A stretch of DNA of 64,000 nucleotides. Origin: G963662905 sp965230045 (GTDB lineage Bacteria > Bacteroidota > Bacteroidia > Bacteroidales > WRLA01). The position numbers and the translations under genes were made by a program. Position 1 is the first letter of the stretch. The number at the start of each line of letters is the position of its first letter. Location of the stretch: contig OZ245940.1 in NCBI GenBank assembly GCA_965230045.1, forward strand, positions 4,898,001 through 4,962,000, read 5' to 3'. Shown piece after piece: positions 34,094-43,472 of the stretch. The notes below the pieces were generated by a model. The model made no database searches. It was not told the origin of the DNA and saw only the letters and a list, made by a program, of their open reading frames with translations.

Positions 34094-36127
34094 CTACTGA
34101 TCTGTTTTCAAATACGTATTATTGCGGTAACCATCCTGGTCTTTATACCAATCCTGATAGGATTCCCCTCCCGATTGAGCCCAGTCTGCAAAACGTGTGT
34201 AGCCCATAATGATCGGATACTTTTCTTTTGGATAAACAAAATCATGCACAATATCAATGGCCCAGGGCAAATTACCTGAAGTTTTGTAATAGCGCCCGAT
34301 GGCCGGGTTGCTATTATCGCTACCTGTGCCAAAAAGTGAAGCATCGACAAGATCTGTTGGTGCAAACCCGGCCATATGAACCTCTCTGCCACGTTCGCCA
34401 TCAACAAAAATAAACGGGTTTTTTGTACCGAAAGAATTTACTGAAATGGGATTATAATAGGAAATAAGGATCTCCAATTCAGCGGAAGATGCATTGGCCG
34501 ACCAAGCGTCATCAAATACAATAATAACAGGTTCGTCCTGACCATTTTCAAGTCCTTTTCCGTTGAGACTTACAATTCCTCCTTTTAAGTAATATCCACT
34601 AACCTGCTGAATCAGGTTCTCATTCATATCCAGTTCAATACCAAAGCCATTGCGAAAAGCACCGCCAACATTTTTAATATTAAAATTCAGTTTGGTTTCC
34701 ACGATCAGGTCATTCGAATTATAAACATGTGTGAAACGGTAATTCAACACCAAATCATTGAAATCGTAGTCGCCTTCATTGGGCCATAAGTCTTCAAACG
34801 CATAGGTTCCCCAACCATAAACCGAAGGCGTGTAGGTATCGTAGGCACGGTCGCCATCGTCAGGATATTCGTCATAAAAATCGATAATTCCATCGCCATC
34901 TGTATCCGTTTGCGGTATCGCGCCCTGATCGACCGGCATGGTGGCCAGATCGTGTATATAGTTTTGAGGGAGTGTCCAGCGGTCTTCCCAGCCACCGGTT
35001 ACGGTATCCATGATAAACAGGCGCCCTTCATAACCACCCTGTCCGTTGGAAACATTTGAAGCCCACCATAACTCCTGATTTTGATCAAATGTGAGGGAAT
35101 TCGGATAGTTTGGCAGGTTATCGGCCGAAATCCTGTCGGCCTGGATATTGTTTCCATTCGTAAAAGTACATTTGTAAAGGCCGGCTTCACTGGAAATATA
35201 TAATCTCCCGTTATCCGCAAAAACGAGGTCGCCGCCATTAAGGCTATGTAAGCCATTCACTTTGTAGTAGGAGATCATCTTACCATTTTCAGGATTTATC
35301 AGCAACACCCAGTAACTAAAGGAATAGTAGAGCATACCGTCTTCTACATTATAGCCAAGCCGGGGACCCTGATAATAGGTTGCGCCACGTGTTTCCCAGG
35401 TTCCTGTATTCAGATCATAGGCATAAAGATAATAGGGGTAAGATATTCCAATCGTATAGAGAATCTCCGAAACAGGGTCAATGGCACAGGCCCAGCTTCC
35501 TCCTGAGTTCGAAGGCAGAGTGGAAATTTCATCCAGCGAACCGGTCAATGGGTTTACTGTATAAAGTTCCCTAAGGCTGTTTACTCCATACAAAACATCT
35601 GTAGGATCATCTTTGAAGCGGCTTTTATCCGGCAACTGCTTGTTTTTAAAATCGGCTTTTAGGTTTGGCCCATCAATCGGCAGATATGATGTTGAATAGA
35701 GCCCCATCTCATTTTTCACGATCAAAAGGGAGTCAAAATAACCGGGCACTTCTATGTTAATTTCAGGATTCGGATCATCTGTAATCATGATGCTGTTCAG
35801 ATGGTTCATCACATCAACAAGCGAACCGGTTTGGGTTAGCGCACTGCCGTCATCACCTTTGGAGGAAGTAGAAATACTAACTCCTTGAGCATCATAAAGA
35901 TAAATTTCGTATTTGATGTCATCGGCATTGGTAGCTTTAAAGCCATCACCGAGACTGACCTGAACGGTTTTCCCGGTTTTAAAATCAAAATTATCCGGAA
36001 TAACCAAATTATGGATATCCGGGATAGTATCCGATGGATCGACTGGCTGATCAATATCTTTTTTATTGCATTGTGTAAAAAGAAAAACGCCGGCAATCAG
36101 GATAAATGGCAGGAATAATTTTTTCAT
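34094..36127 (-). CDS. LruC-domain lipoprotein
   Basis: A 677-residue surface lipoprotein. The signal ends in FLFTQC (Cys19). Residues about 160-420 form repeated strand motifs resembling a beta-propeller (VLYGVNSLRELYTVNP, GRLYISSEAGLYK). A calcium-type loop TDTDGDGIIDFYDEYPDD (about 427-444) leads to the C-terminal LruC domain (DLWPNEGDYDFNDLVLNYRF onward, about 460-677). LruC proteins are named from Leptospira and are widespread exported proteins in Bacteroidota; the function is not known. Monocistronic, with an unusual C8 tract between Shine-Dalgarno and ATG (see separate feature). Confidence 0.85.
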   Translation of the reverse strand: MKKLFLPFILIAGVFLFTQCNKKDIDQPVDPSDTIPDIHNLVIPDNFDFKTGKTVQVSLGDGFKATNADDIKYEIYLYDAQGVSISTSSKGDDGSALTQTGSLVDVMNHLNSIMITDDPNPEINIEVPGYFDSLLIVKNEMGLYSTSYLPIDGPNLKADFKNKQLPDKSRFKDDPTDVLYGVNSLRELYTVNPLTGSLDEISTLPSNSGGSWACAIDPVSEILYTIGISYPYYLYAYDLNTGTWETRGATYYQGPRLGYNVEDGMLYYSFSYWVLLINPENGKMISYYKVNGLHSLNGGDLVFADNGRLYISSEAGLYKCTFTNGNNIQADRISADNLPNYPNSLTFDQNQELWWASNVSNGQGGYEGRLFIMDTVTGGWEDRWTLPQNYIHDLATMPVDQGAIPQTDTDGDGIIDFYDEYPDDGDRAYDTYTPSVYGWGTYAFEDLWPNEGDYDFNDLVLNYRFTHVYNSNDLIVETKLNFNIKNVGGAFRNGFGIELDMNENLIQQVSGYYLKGGIVSLNGKGLENGQDEPVIIVFDDAWSANASSAELEILISYYNPISVNSFGTKNPFIFVDGERGREVHMAGFAPTDLVDASLFGTGSDNSNPAIGRYYKTSGNLPWAIDIVHDFVYPKEKYPIIMGYTRFADWAQSGGESYQDWYKDQDGYRNNTYLKTDQ

Positions 36128-36144
36128 GGGGGGGGACCTCCTTT
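36128..36144 (-). promoter_or_regulatory. Shine-Dalgarno with C8 homopolymer spacer
   Basis: On the minus strand, AAAGGAGGT is followed by exactly eight C residues and then ATG. The full anti-SD match is rare in this phylum. Because the homopolymer alone sets the SD-to-start distance, slippage would change translation strength of the LruC lipoprotein. Confidence 0.6.
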
Positions 36145-36455
36145 AATGATTGATGATTGAACCTTCAAATATACAAAGACCTGCATATAAATCCAACACC
36201 AAATACCAAGTCAAAGTGCACACTTACGTAACAGGAAAACCAAATTTTTACAAAACCCCAAACAGAGTTGCTCTATGGTTTGATTTTTTTAAAATCCTAA
36301 AACAAATTTTAAAAGACCATAGCACAAAAAATGTATTTTTGCTGCCGAACTTATTGATTTAATGATGTTTTTGAATGCGAGCATATAAAACTCCAGAGCA
36401 ATGGGTTTTAATTAAACGATTTGTAATCAAAGCAGAAAAAGTACACTAAAAATCT
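36128..36455. other. Intergenic region, AT-rich, with -7 element for the exporter operon
   Basis: 328 bases between divergent genes. TATTTTTG at 36334-36341 fits TAnnTTTG; no TTG at the -33 distance. It would give a leader of about 108 bases before ATG 36456. I see no hairpin or small gene that I would support. Confidence 0.35.
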
Positions 36456-37889
36456 ATGGTTTCAAAAAAACTTGTTTTTCTACTCTTTATAGCGCTTAGC
36501 CTATCTTTACAAAGCCAGGATCTGAGGTTGGCCGATGCAATAGCTTCAGCATTGCAGAACAACCCAAAAATCAAACAGCAGCAACAAGCGGTTATCCAAA
36601 AAGAATACGGACTGAAGGCAGCAAAAGGAAATTATTTGCCCACAGTTGACCTTTTGGGAGGCTATACCTACCTCAGCGAAAACATCGAAATAAACATGGA
36701 GCAGGTAAAAGGCAGTTTAGACGATATGCTGGCCAAATACGGTGTTGCTGCGGTTGGTGCTGTTATTACACTGCCGCCCGAAATGCAATCTGCACTCTAT
36801 AATGATATGGTGGGTATGCTGGGGAAATTGCCGGCTTACAATCTTGTGGTGGACAATCAGGCTATGTTTACCGGCAACGTGATGGCTGTGCAACCTCTGT
36901 TTATGGGAGGCAAAATCAATGCCGGACGGAAATTTGCTGAAGCTGAGCTGGAAGAAAGCAAGCTAAATGAAATTACTGCGCGCAATGAAATAATCAGGGA
37001 AACAATACAACGCTATCTCAGTGTTTTGCTGCTCGAAAATGTAGTAGAAACACGTGCAAACGTTGTTGCGGGAATGAAAAAACATCAAAAGGATGCACAA
37101 AGGCTTGCCGAAACAGGCATCATCCCCTCACATATGCTGCTACGTGCAAAAGTCGCCGTTGCCAATGCTGAACTGGAACTCAGCGACGACAGTAACCGCC
37201 TGAGCCTGGCCAAAGACGCCTTGAAAACCAGTATGGGATTTCCTCAGGACACCAGCATTTCGCTCAGCGGAAAAATGGATTTTCACCTTACAATGCTCAA
37301 TACCGATTCACTGATCGCCGAGGCAATGTCCCATCAACCGATGCTGCAAATCATTGAGCAAAAGAAAAAAATGGTGGAACAAAGCCATGCGCTGCATCTT
37401 TCTGAATTTATGCCCGAAATTTTTGCTTTTGGAGAGTATGGGATTTTCAGAAAAAATTTACCCATCATCCAGCCGCCTTTTATACTCGGTGTACAGTTAA
37501 AGATGAACCTTTTCAATGGATTTAAAGATTACAATAAACTGAAAGCCAGCAATCATTTGATGGAAGAAGTTCAGTTTGCCGAAAAATATGCCCGTGATCA
37601 GATCAGCCTTTGGGTAAACAAATCATGCAAAAACGCGATCAATGCCCAAACTAAATTCACCAAGCAAAATGCCACCATCAAACTGGCCGAGTCCAATCTC
37701 AGCGTTACCGAAAAACGCTTTAACGAAGGTGTGGGCCGCTCGCTGGATGTAATTGATGCACAGCTGATGCTCGAGGGGGCGCAGATCACGCGTTTGGTCG
37801 CATTATACGAATATTACGATGCCTTGACCGACCTTTATCTGGCAACCGGTAATCCCGAAAAAGTTTTGGAAATATATCAGGAAAAATAA
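36456..37889 (+). CDS. TolC-family outer-membrane efflux protein
   Basis: A 477-residue protein with an N-terminal signal peptide (cleavage near SLQSQ, about residue 20) and the two-fold TolC pattern: LADAIASALQNNPKIKQQQQAV, LKAAKGNYLPTVDLLGGY, ETGIIPSHMLLRAKVAVANAE and, in the second half, NEGVGRSLDVIDAQLMLEGAQ. It forms the outer-membrane channel of a tripartite exporter with the HlyD-like adaptor 15 bases downstream and the two ABC-2 permeases. Substrate unknown. Confidence 0.88.
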   Translation: MVSKKLVFLLFIALSLSLQSQDLRLADAIASALQNNPKIKQQQQAVIQKEYGLKAAKGNYLPTVDLLGGYTYLSENIEINMEQVKGSLDDMLAKYGVAAVGAVITLPPEMQSALYNDMVGMLGKLPAYNLVVDNQAMFTGNVMAVQPLFMGGKINAGRKFAEAELEESKLNEITARNEIIRETIQRYLSVLLLENVVETRANVVAGMKKHQKDAQRLAETGIIPSHMLLRAKVAVANAELELSDDSNRLSLAKDALKTSMGFPQDTSISLSGKMDFHLTMLNTDSLIAEAMSHQPMLQIIEQKKKMVEQSHALHLSEFMPEIFAFGEYGIFRKNLPIIQPPFILGVQLKMNLFNGFKDYNKLKASNHLMEEVQFAEKYARDQISLWVNKSCKNAINAQTKFTKQNATIKLAESNLSVTEKRFNEGVGRSLDVIDAQLMLEGAQITRLVALYEYYDALTDLYLATGNPEKVLEIYQEK

Positions 37890-37904
37890 AATCTGTTTGA
37901 ACTT

Positions 37905-38885
37905 ATGAAATTGAATAAATCTTATCTGGTACTTGCTGTTCCTGTGGTTATCCTTGTCGTTGCAATCATCCTGCTTATTGGCCGCGACAACAACATCAAT
38001 GAAAGCTATATGGTGGGAACGGTCGAAACCACGGTTGTGGATGTGGCATCGGAAATACCCGGACGCCTGAACAATATGTTTGTTGACCGCGGAGATGTGG
38101 TAAAAGAAGGACAGCTTTTGGCCACTTTCAAGCCCAAAATTATTGATGCCAAAGTAGGCCAGGCCGAGGGTGTGCTGGAAGCAGCGCGTTCGATGATGGA
38201 CATGGCACGCAACGGAGCAAGGGCTGAAGAAAAAAAAGCTGCGAAAAGCCAATACGAAATGGCAAAAAGCCAGTATGAATTTGCCAAAAAAACCTACGAC
38301 CGCTTTGTTGTATTGCATGAAGACTCGGTTATTTCCCGCCAGGAGATGGACGAAATCGAATTTAAGCACAATGCTGCCCGCGACCAGATGAACGCAGCCA
38401 AAGCAATTTACGAAATGGCCGAAGAAGGCGCACGAAAAGAACAGATCGAAGCCGCAACCGGCCAGTTTATCCAGGCCGAAAACGTTTATAAAGAAGCTAT
38501 TGCCTATAAAGAACAGCTCGAAATTATTGCCCCGGTTTCCGGCGAAATCAGTAATAAAATCGCAGAAAAAGGAGAAGTCATTGCTGCCGGTTATCCGGTT
38601 TTCAGCATCCAGATCCCGCAAGATGCTTATGTAATCCTGCAAGTGCGGGAGGACAAGCTCAACGATTTTGAAAAAGGCAAAGAACTGGACGTACATTTCC
38701 CTGCCATCGGTAATGAAAACTTCACTTTCAAAGTAAGCTACATCAGCCCTATGGCGGATTTTGCAACCTGGCTGCCTACCAAGCAGAAGCAGATGATCGA
38801 GCTGCGCACTTTTGAAATCCACCTGAAACCGGCAAAACCGATCAAAGAGCTGAAACCGGGCATGACCGCAATTGTTGAATTTTAA
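37905..38885 (+). CDS. HlyD/EmrA-family membrane-fusion protein
   Basis: A 326-residue periplasmic adaptor: one N-terminal membrane helix (YLVLAVPVVILVVAIILLI), a lipoyl half-motif (VDVASEIPGRLNNMFVDRGDVVKEGQLLATF), a coiled-coil hairpin (about 85-190, alternating Ala/Glu/Lys), the second lipoyl half (IIAPVSGEISNKIAEKGEVI) and a beta-barrel. It bridges the permeases and the TolC partner. 8 bases upstream of the first permease. Confidence 0.88.
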   Translation: MKLNKSYLVLAVPVVILVVAIILLIGRDNNINESYMVGTVETTVVDVASEIPGRLNNMFVDRGDVVKEGQLLATFKPKIIDAKVGQAEGVLEAARSMMDMARNGARAEEKKAAKSQYEMAKSQYEFAKKTYDRFVVLHEDSVISRQEMDEIEFKHNAARDQMNAAKAIYEMAEEGARKEQIEAATGQFIQAENVYKEAIAYKEQLEIIAPVSGEISNKIAEKGEVIAAGYPVFSIQIPQDAYVILQVREDKLNDFEKGKELDVHFPAIGNENFTFKVSYISPMADFATWLPTKQKQMIELRTFEIHLKPAKPIKELKPGMTAIVEF

Positions 38886-38893
38886 AAGCTGCC

Positions 38894-40090
38894 ATGCGAT
38901 TTTTTAAAAACATCTTCAGGATTTGCGGAAGGGAATTCGGGCGCATTGTTCAAAGCCGCTCCAGGCTGTATTTGCTCATTGTGCTCCCACCTATCGTTTA
39001 TATTTTCCTGAATTTTATTTATGTAAAAGGCGCTCTGCGCGAAGTTCCTGTGGCCATACTCGACAATGACCACACCGAGCTGAGCCGCACTTTTGCACGT
39101 TTTGTGGAATCCAGCCCCAATATGAAAATTGTGGACTATCTGCAAAACGACAAGCAAATCAAAAAAGGTTTTGAAGAAAACCGCTTTAAAGGATGTTTTC
39201 ATATCCCAAAAGATTTTACTGCCGACCTGAAACGTGGCAAACAAAGCCGGATTCAATCATACATCAATTCGCGCAATATCGTTTATGGCAATCTGCTGCT
39301 CAAGGAATCCACCAAAGTAATCCTTACACTTCAGGGCGGCGTTCTGCAGAATAAATTCCTGGCCGAAGGGCTCAGCAGCGAGAAAGCCATGAACTTTATT
39401 GAACCGGTACAAATGACATCATCATCGCTCTATAATCCCACCTACAATTATCTGTATTATCTCACGCCCGGGCTAATGACCGTGCTTTTGCAAATGTTTG
39501 TAATGTTTGTGGGCGTGCGTGCCATCAATACGGAATTCAACCTGGACACCTATTACGATTGGCAGGAAAAATCAGGGGACAACCTTGCTGTTATGCTCAT
39601 TGGCAAAAGCATTCCTTACCTTTTGCTCAACAGCATTACAGCGCTTCTGATCCTTGGCGTTATGTACCCGGTATTCGGCATTCCGCTATACGGCCATTTC
39701 GGGCAGGTTTATTTGCTTATGCTGGCTTTGGTTTTCACCAGCTTTTTTATGGGCCTGATGCTGTCGGCGATTTTCCGCGATGAAATTATGGCCATGGATT
39801 TCGCTTTTGTGTATAATTCTCCGGCATTCGTATTCAGCGGTTTCACTTTCCCGATTTGGGGCATGCCCTTTTTTGATACGATTTATGCCCAACTCATTCC
39901 ATACACACATTTTCTTTACGCTTTCCTGAAAATTTATCAGATGGACGCACCTTTCCATTATGCCTATACCGACATTTGGAAAATGCTGCTCTTCCTGCTG
40001 GGAGCACTGATTATCATGCTTCCCGCATTACTGATTAACATCAGGAAATACAAAAAACAATCCCCGCTCATCAACGATAATAATCTATGA
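38894..40090 (+). CDS. ABC-2 type permease, first of pair
   Basis: A 398-residue ABC-2 membrane protein: one N-terminal helix (LYLLIVLPPIVYIFLNFIYV), a large extracytoplasmic domain (about 40-180; VAILDNDHTELSRTF), then five helices with the PF12698-like FSGFTFPIWGMPFFDTIYAQLIPYTHFLYAF near the end (given by position 313-343). It pairs with the following paralogue, which starts inside its stop codon (ATGA). No ATP-binding subunit is encoded beside it. Confidence 0.85.
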   Translation: MRFFKNIFRICGREFGRIVQSRSRLYLLIVLPPIVYIFLNFIYVKGALREVPVAILDNDHTELSRTFARFVESSPNMKIVDYLQNDKQIKKGFEENRFKGCFHIPKDFTADLKRGKQSRIQSYINSRNIVYGNLLLKESTKVILTLQGGVLQNKFLAEGLSSEKAMNFIEPVQMTSSSLYNPTYNYLYYLTPGLMTVLLQMFVMFVGVRAINTEFNLDTYYDWQEKSGDNLAVMLIGKSIPYLLLNSITALLILGVMYPVFGIPLYGHFGQVYLLMLALVFTSFFMGLMLSAIFRDEIMAMDFAFVYNSPAFVFSGFTFPIWGMPFFDTIYAQLIPYTHFLYAFLKIYQMDAPFHYAYTDIWKMLLFLLGALIIMLPALLINIRKYKKQSPLINDNNL

Positions 40091-41253
40091 AGTCATTCCT
40101 GAACATATTCCACAGGGAAATAAAATTTATCTCGGGCGACCTGAGCATCCTGCTTACGATTATCGGTGCGCCCCTGCTCTATTCTTTTTTTCTGGGATCC
40201 ATTTATATGTTCAAAGATGTAGAAAAAAACGATTTTGCTGTGGTGGATATGGATCAAACTACTGCCAGCCGTCAGGTTTGCCGCTTTTTGAACAGCACCC
40301 AAAAAATCAATCTGAAATACCAACTTGCAGATTACGGCTCTGCCGTAGATAAGCTGTACAAGATGGACGTCCAGGGTTTTATGGTCATCCCAAAAGGTTT
40401 TGAAGCCGATTTAAAGAAAGCCAAAGGTGCCGATGTGCGTATTTTCCTGAACACTTCACGTTTCCTGCCATCCAACGACATCAACAAAGGGCTGACCAGC
40501 GTTTTCCTCACCATGGGCGCGGGCATCCGCATCAAATATTTTCAGGCCAGCGGCATGACCTACAAATATGCTTTGGAACATGCTGCACCTATCCTGCCCG
40601 AAATCCGCAATGTTTATAATGTAAACAATAATTATGGCGACTTCCTTCTGCCCGGACTTTTCCTCTTGATTTTGCAGCAAACCCTGCTTATTGGTTTGGG
40701 CGAAAGCATTGCCGACGAACGAAAGCACAAAACAATCGGTAAATGGATCGGAATGGCTCATGGCAATGTTTTTAAGGCCATTCATGCTAAAGGGGCTTTT
40801 TATATCATCCATTACCTGGCCATGAGTTTCTTTTTCTTTGCGGTTGTTTTTCACGTATTTAATGTCCCGCTGGGGAATCAGCACCTTTATCTGGGAATAC
40901 TCACCTTTATTTTTCTCCTTTCAGTTTTTTACTATACTGTCTTTTTCAGCACTTTTTTCAAAAGTCCGGTGGGATTGATGGAACTTTACGCCTTTACGAG
41001 TTATCCGGTATTCCTGGTTTCAGGCTATTCATGGCCCATCAATGAAATGCCGGTTATTTTGCAGTGGATTGGCAACAGCATTCCGGCTACACCCTATTAC
41101 AATGCATTTTTGGAACTGACACAGGAAAACTGCCCGGCTCATTTGCTCAACCACTATCTGGTACATATGATGATACTGCTGGTGGTATCGATGATTGCAG
41201 CACATTGGCGGCTAAGCTATTTATCGAAAAAACAATTATTAAGCTTCAGCTAA
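40087..41253 (+). CDS. ABC-2 type permease, second of pair
   Basis: A 388-residue paralogue of the preceding permease with the same layout: N-terminal helix (about 20-40), extracytoplasmic domain starting FAVVDMDQTTASRQVCRFL, then five helices with FLVSGYSWPINEMPVILQWI near residue 320. Translationally coupled by ATGA. Its last 15 bases overlap, tail to tail, the end of the minus-strand Kdo transferase gene. The energy source must be an ATPase encoded elsewhere. Confidence 0.85.
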   Translation: MKSFLNIFHREIKFISGDLSILLTIIGAPLLYSFFLGSIYMFKDVEKNDFAVVDMDQTTASRQVCRFLNSTQKINLKYQLADYGSAVDKLYKMDVQGFMVIPKGFEADLKKAKGADVRIFLNTSRFLPSNDINKGLTSVFLTMGAGIRIKYFQASGMTYKYALEHAAPILPEIRNVYNVNNNYGDFLLPGLFLLILQQTLLIGLGESIADERKHKTIGKWIGMAHGNVFKAIHAKGAFYIIHYLAMSFFFFAVVFHVFNVPLGNQHLYLGILTFIFLLSVFYYTVFFSTFFKSPVGLMELYAFTSYPVFLVSGYSWPINEMPVILQWIGNSIPATPYYNAFLELTQENCPAHLLNHYLVHMMILLVVSMIAAHWRLSYLSKKQLLSFS

Positions 41254-42489
41254 TCCCGTCTTTTCGATATAATCAATGATTTTTTGTGTGGCGCCCCTGC
41301 CCGATTCAATGAATTGTTTTGATGCCGATGCAGCCTGATTGTAGGCGGTTTCGTCCGCATCCATTTTTTGTGTCATGGAGATCAGGTCACTAGCATTCTG
41401 GATTTCAAATCCACCACCAGCCTTTTGTAGTTCTGCGGCTTCGGGGAATTTTTTTGTTTTTGGCCCGTAAAAAACCGGAATCCCGAAAGTAGCGGCTTCG
41501 AGGATATTATGCAGCCCGCTTCCGAAACCTCCGCCAACAACGGCATAGCGTGCATGCCGGTACAGACGGTTGAGCATGCCGATACTGTCAATAATCAGGA
41601 CATCCGCCCGGGCTGCAAGGGTGTCTTCAAAAACAGAAAAGCGCAGACATTTAAAAGCGGAAAATGTTTTTTCAATTTCAGTAATGCGTCCGATTGAAAT
41701 ATCATGGGGCACAAGCACTAATTTATACAGATTTTGATTTTTTGCGAACCATTCTGCAAGGATTTCTTCTTCCTGTGGCCAGCAGCTTCCGGCCATCATC
41801 AAGGGTTTTCCATGGGCAAAAACTTCAATATTCCCGACAGCTTCCGCAGCGCTGCATATTTCAGAAACCCGGTCGAAACGGGTATCTCCACTCAGGCTTG
41901 CCTGACGAATTCCTATGGAAGAAAGCAATTGGAGTGATGACTGTTTTTGCACGAAATAATGATCGGCCATTCGGAGTTGTCGGCGAAACCATCCACCCCA
42001 GGCTTTAAAGAAATGCTGATCTTTGCGGAATGCCGCAGAGATAAAAATCAGAGGGATATTTCTTTTGTGGCATTGCTGTATATAGTGAAACCAAAATTCA
42101 TATTTCACAAAAACCACCAATTCAGGCTGACAAATATCCAGGAAAATCTTTGCTTTTTTCGGGGTATCCACCGGCAGGTAATACACATAATCGGCAAGGG
42201 CATAGTTTTTCCGGATTTCGTAACCTGATGGCGAAAAGAAAGTAATCAGAAGTTGCTTTTCCGGATGAAGCTTTTTGAGTTTTTCCATCACCGGACGTCC
42301 CTGTTCAAATTCCCCCAAGGATGCAAAATGAAACCAAATCAGCGGTTTATCGGTTCTGATCTCATTTTTCATTCGCCGCAAAACTCCCTTGCGGCCATTT
42401 ACCCAAAGCCGTGCCTTGGGATGAAAAGGAGCCGCTAATTTCAGGAGCAAACTATAGGAATAAACGGAGAAGGAGTATATAAAATCCAT
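41239..42489 (-). CDS. waaA: 3-deoxy-D-manno-octulosonic acid (Kdo) transferase
   Basis: A 416-residue GT-B enzyme (family 30). An N-terminal membrane-association helix is followed by FHFASLGEFEQGRPVMEKL (catalytic Glu region), VKYEFWFHYI, FISAAFRKDQHFFK, and the donor-side AVVGGGFGSGLHNILEAATFGIPVFYGP. It adds Kdo to lipid IV-A in the cytoplasmic membrane, an essential lipopolysaccharide step, so the organism makes a Kdo-containing LPS core. Its start is 5 bases after the stop of an upstream beta-barrel-like gene. Confidence 0.9.
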   Translation of the reverse strand: MDFIYSFSVYSYSLLLKLAAPFHPKARLWVNGRKGVLRRMKNEIRTDKPLIWFHFASLGEFEQGRPVMEKLKKLHPEKQLLITFFSPSGYEIRKNYALADYVYYLPVDTPKKAKIFLDICQPELVVFVKYEFWFHYIQQCHKRNIPLIFISAAFRKDQHFFKAWGGWFRRQLRMADHYFVQKQSSLQLLSSIGIRQASLSGDTRFDRVSEICSAAEAVGNIEVFAHGKPLMMAGSCWPQEEEILAEWFAKNQNLYKLVLVPHDISIGRITEIEKTFSAFKCLRFSVFEDTLAARADVLIIDSIGMLNRLYRHARYAVVGGGFGSGLHNILEAATFGIPVFYGPKTKKFPEAAELQKAGGGFEIQNASDLISMTQKMDADETAYNQAASASKQFIESGRGATQKIIDYIEKTGLAEA

Positions 42490-42494
42490 AAACC

Positions 42495-43262
42495 TTAATC
42501 GAAATAATAAGATCGTGCTTCGCGCTTATAAATTGATATTACCCAGCCCACTTTAATCCCGTTGAGCATATCAAAGCGGTTTTCATTTTCATACTTCATT
42601 TCGGCAAAATTGTACTCACGTAAAGATGAAGTCCAGGCTTGGGTAAATTCAAAACCTGCATAAAAATTAATCAGCCGGTTATTGCTCATGTAGAGATATC
42701 CGACAAACTCGCTAACAGCCGGCCCGCCACATAACTTATCATAGCCCTTGGCATAATCCCCGCGCACCTGCGAAGCCAGATCATCTAAACTTTCGATATA
42801 GATTTTATGCTGTATATAGCCCAATCCTCCAATGAGGAAAAGACCGGAATTGGGGTTTGGTGAAAGCACCGGAAACAATTTCCCGACCCGACCAAAAACG
42901 GTAAACCCGCGTTCGCGCAAATGGACTTCTGCCGGCAAACCACTATCATCGATAATAAAGCCATAGGAAGTCTCGATATTTTTTAAGATTTGATCTTTAT
43001 TTTTTACATCTGATCCAAAAAGGTAATTGGCATCAAATCCAAAAATCCAGTTTGAAGAAGTTTTAAACAGGACACCACCACCGACGGCGCTGTTCATCCC
43101 AAAACGATCGGCCATATCCCCGGCAGGAAGCTGAGCTGTATAACTAAAATGCGCAAGGCTCATAAAAATTGATGAATCGGATACCGAACGCTGGGCTTTT
43201 GTTATTGTAGAAAAAACAAGTAGGAACCCGATAAGAAGACCTGAGTAATGGGGTTTATTCAT
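42495..43262 (-). CDS. Exported beta-rich protein, probably outer-membrane barrel
   Basis: A 255-residue protein with a signal peptide (LLIGFLLVFSTITKA, cleavage about residue 23). The rest alternates short strands with aromatic ends (FGFDANYLFGS, VFGRVGKLFPVL, FLIGGLGYIQHKIYI, NFYAGFEFTQAW, GIKVGWVISIYK), as in small outer-membrane barrels. No enzyme motif is visible and I cannot assign a family. It shares a transcript with waaA (5-base gap), so it may serve the outer membrane or LPS; this is inference. Confidence 0.7.
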   Translation of the reverse strand: MNKPHYSGLLIGFLLVFSTITKAQRSVSDSSIFMSLAHFSYTAQLPAGDMADRFGMNSAVGGGVLFKTSSNWIFGFDANYLFGSDVKNKDQILKNIETSYGFIIDDSGLPAEVHLRERGFTVFGRVGKLFPVLSPNPNSGLFLIGGLGYIQHKIYIESLDDLASQVRGDYAKGYDKLCGGPAVSEFVGYLYMSNNRLINFYAGFEFTQAWTSSLREYNFAEMKYENENRFDMLNGIKVGWVISIYKREARSYYFD

Positions 43263-43294
43263 AAGACAAATTATTCTTTATTTGAAATAAAACG

Positions 43295-43302
43295 CAAAGA
43301 TA
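43295..43302 (-). promoter_or_regulatory. -7 element for the barrel protein-waaA unit
   Basis: On the minus strand TATCTTTG matches TAnnTTTG, 33 bases upstream of ATG 43262. No clear -33 TTG. Confidence 0.4.
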
Positions 43303-43410
43303 GCCAAATGAGTATAAAGCCATCATAATTTTCGGGAGCGCCTTTGCAAATTTGATATTTCGGATGCAAACTTTTATAGGAAAATCATAAATTCTTTATA
43401 ATGGTATGCC

Positions 43411-43440
43411 TTGCAGCTTAACCTAATTATCCTATATTTG
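43411..43440 (+). promoter_or_regulatory. Bacteroidota-type promoter for the surface-sugar operon
   Basis: TTG (43411-43413), exactly 19 bases, TATATTTG (43433-43440). Transcription would begin near 43447, 26 bases before the first ATG. The best promoter match in the window. Confidence 0.7.
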
Positions 43441-43472
43441 CAGCATTTGTTAAAACCCTAAAACAGAAAAAT

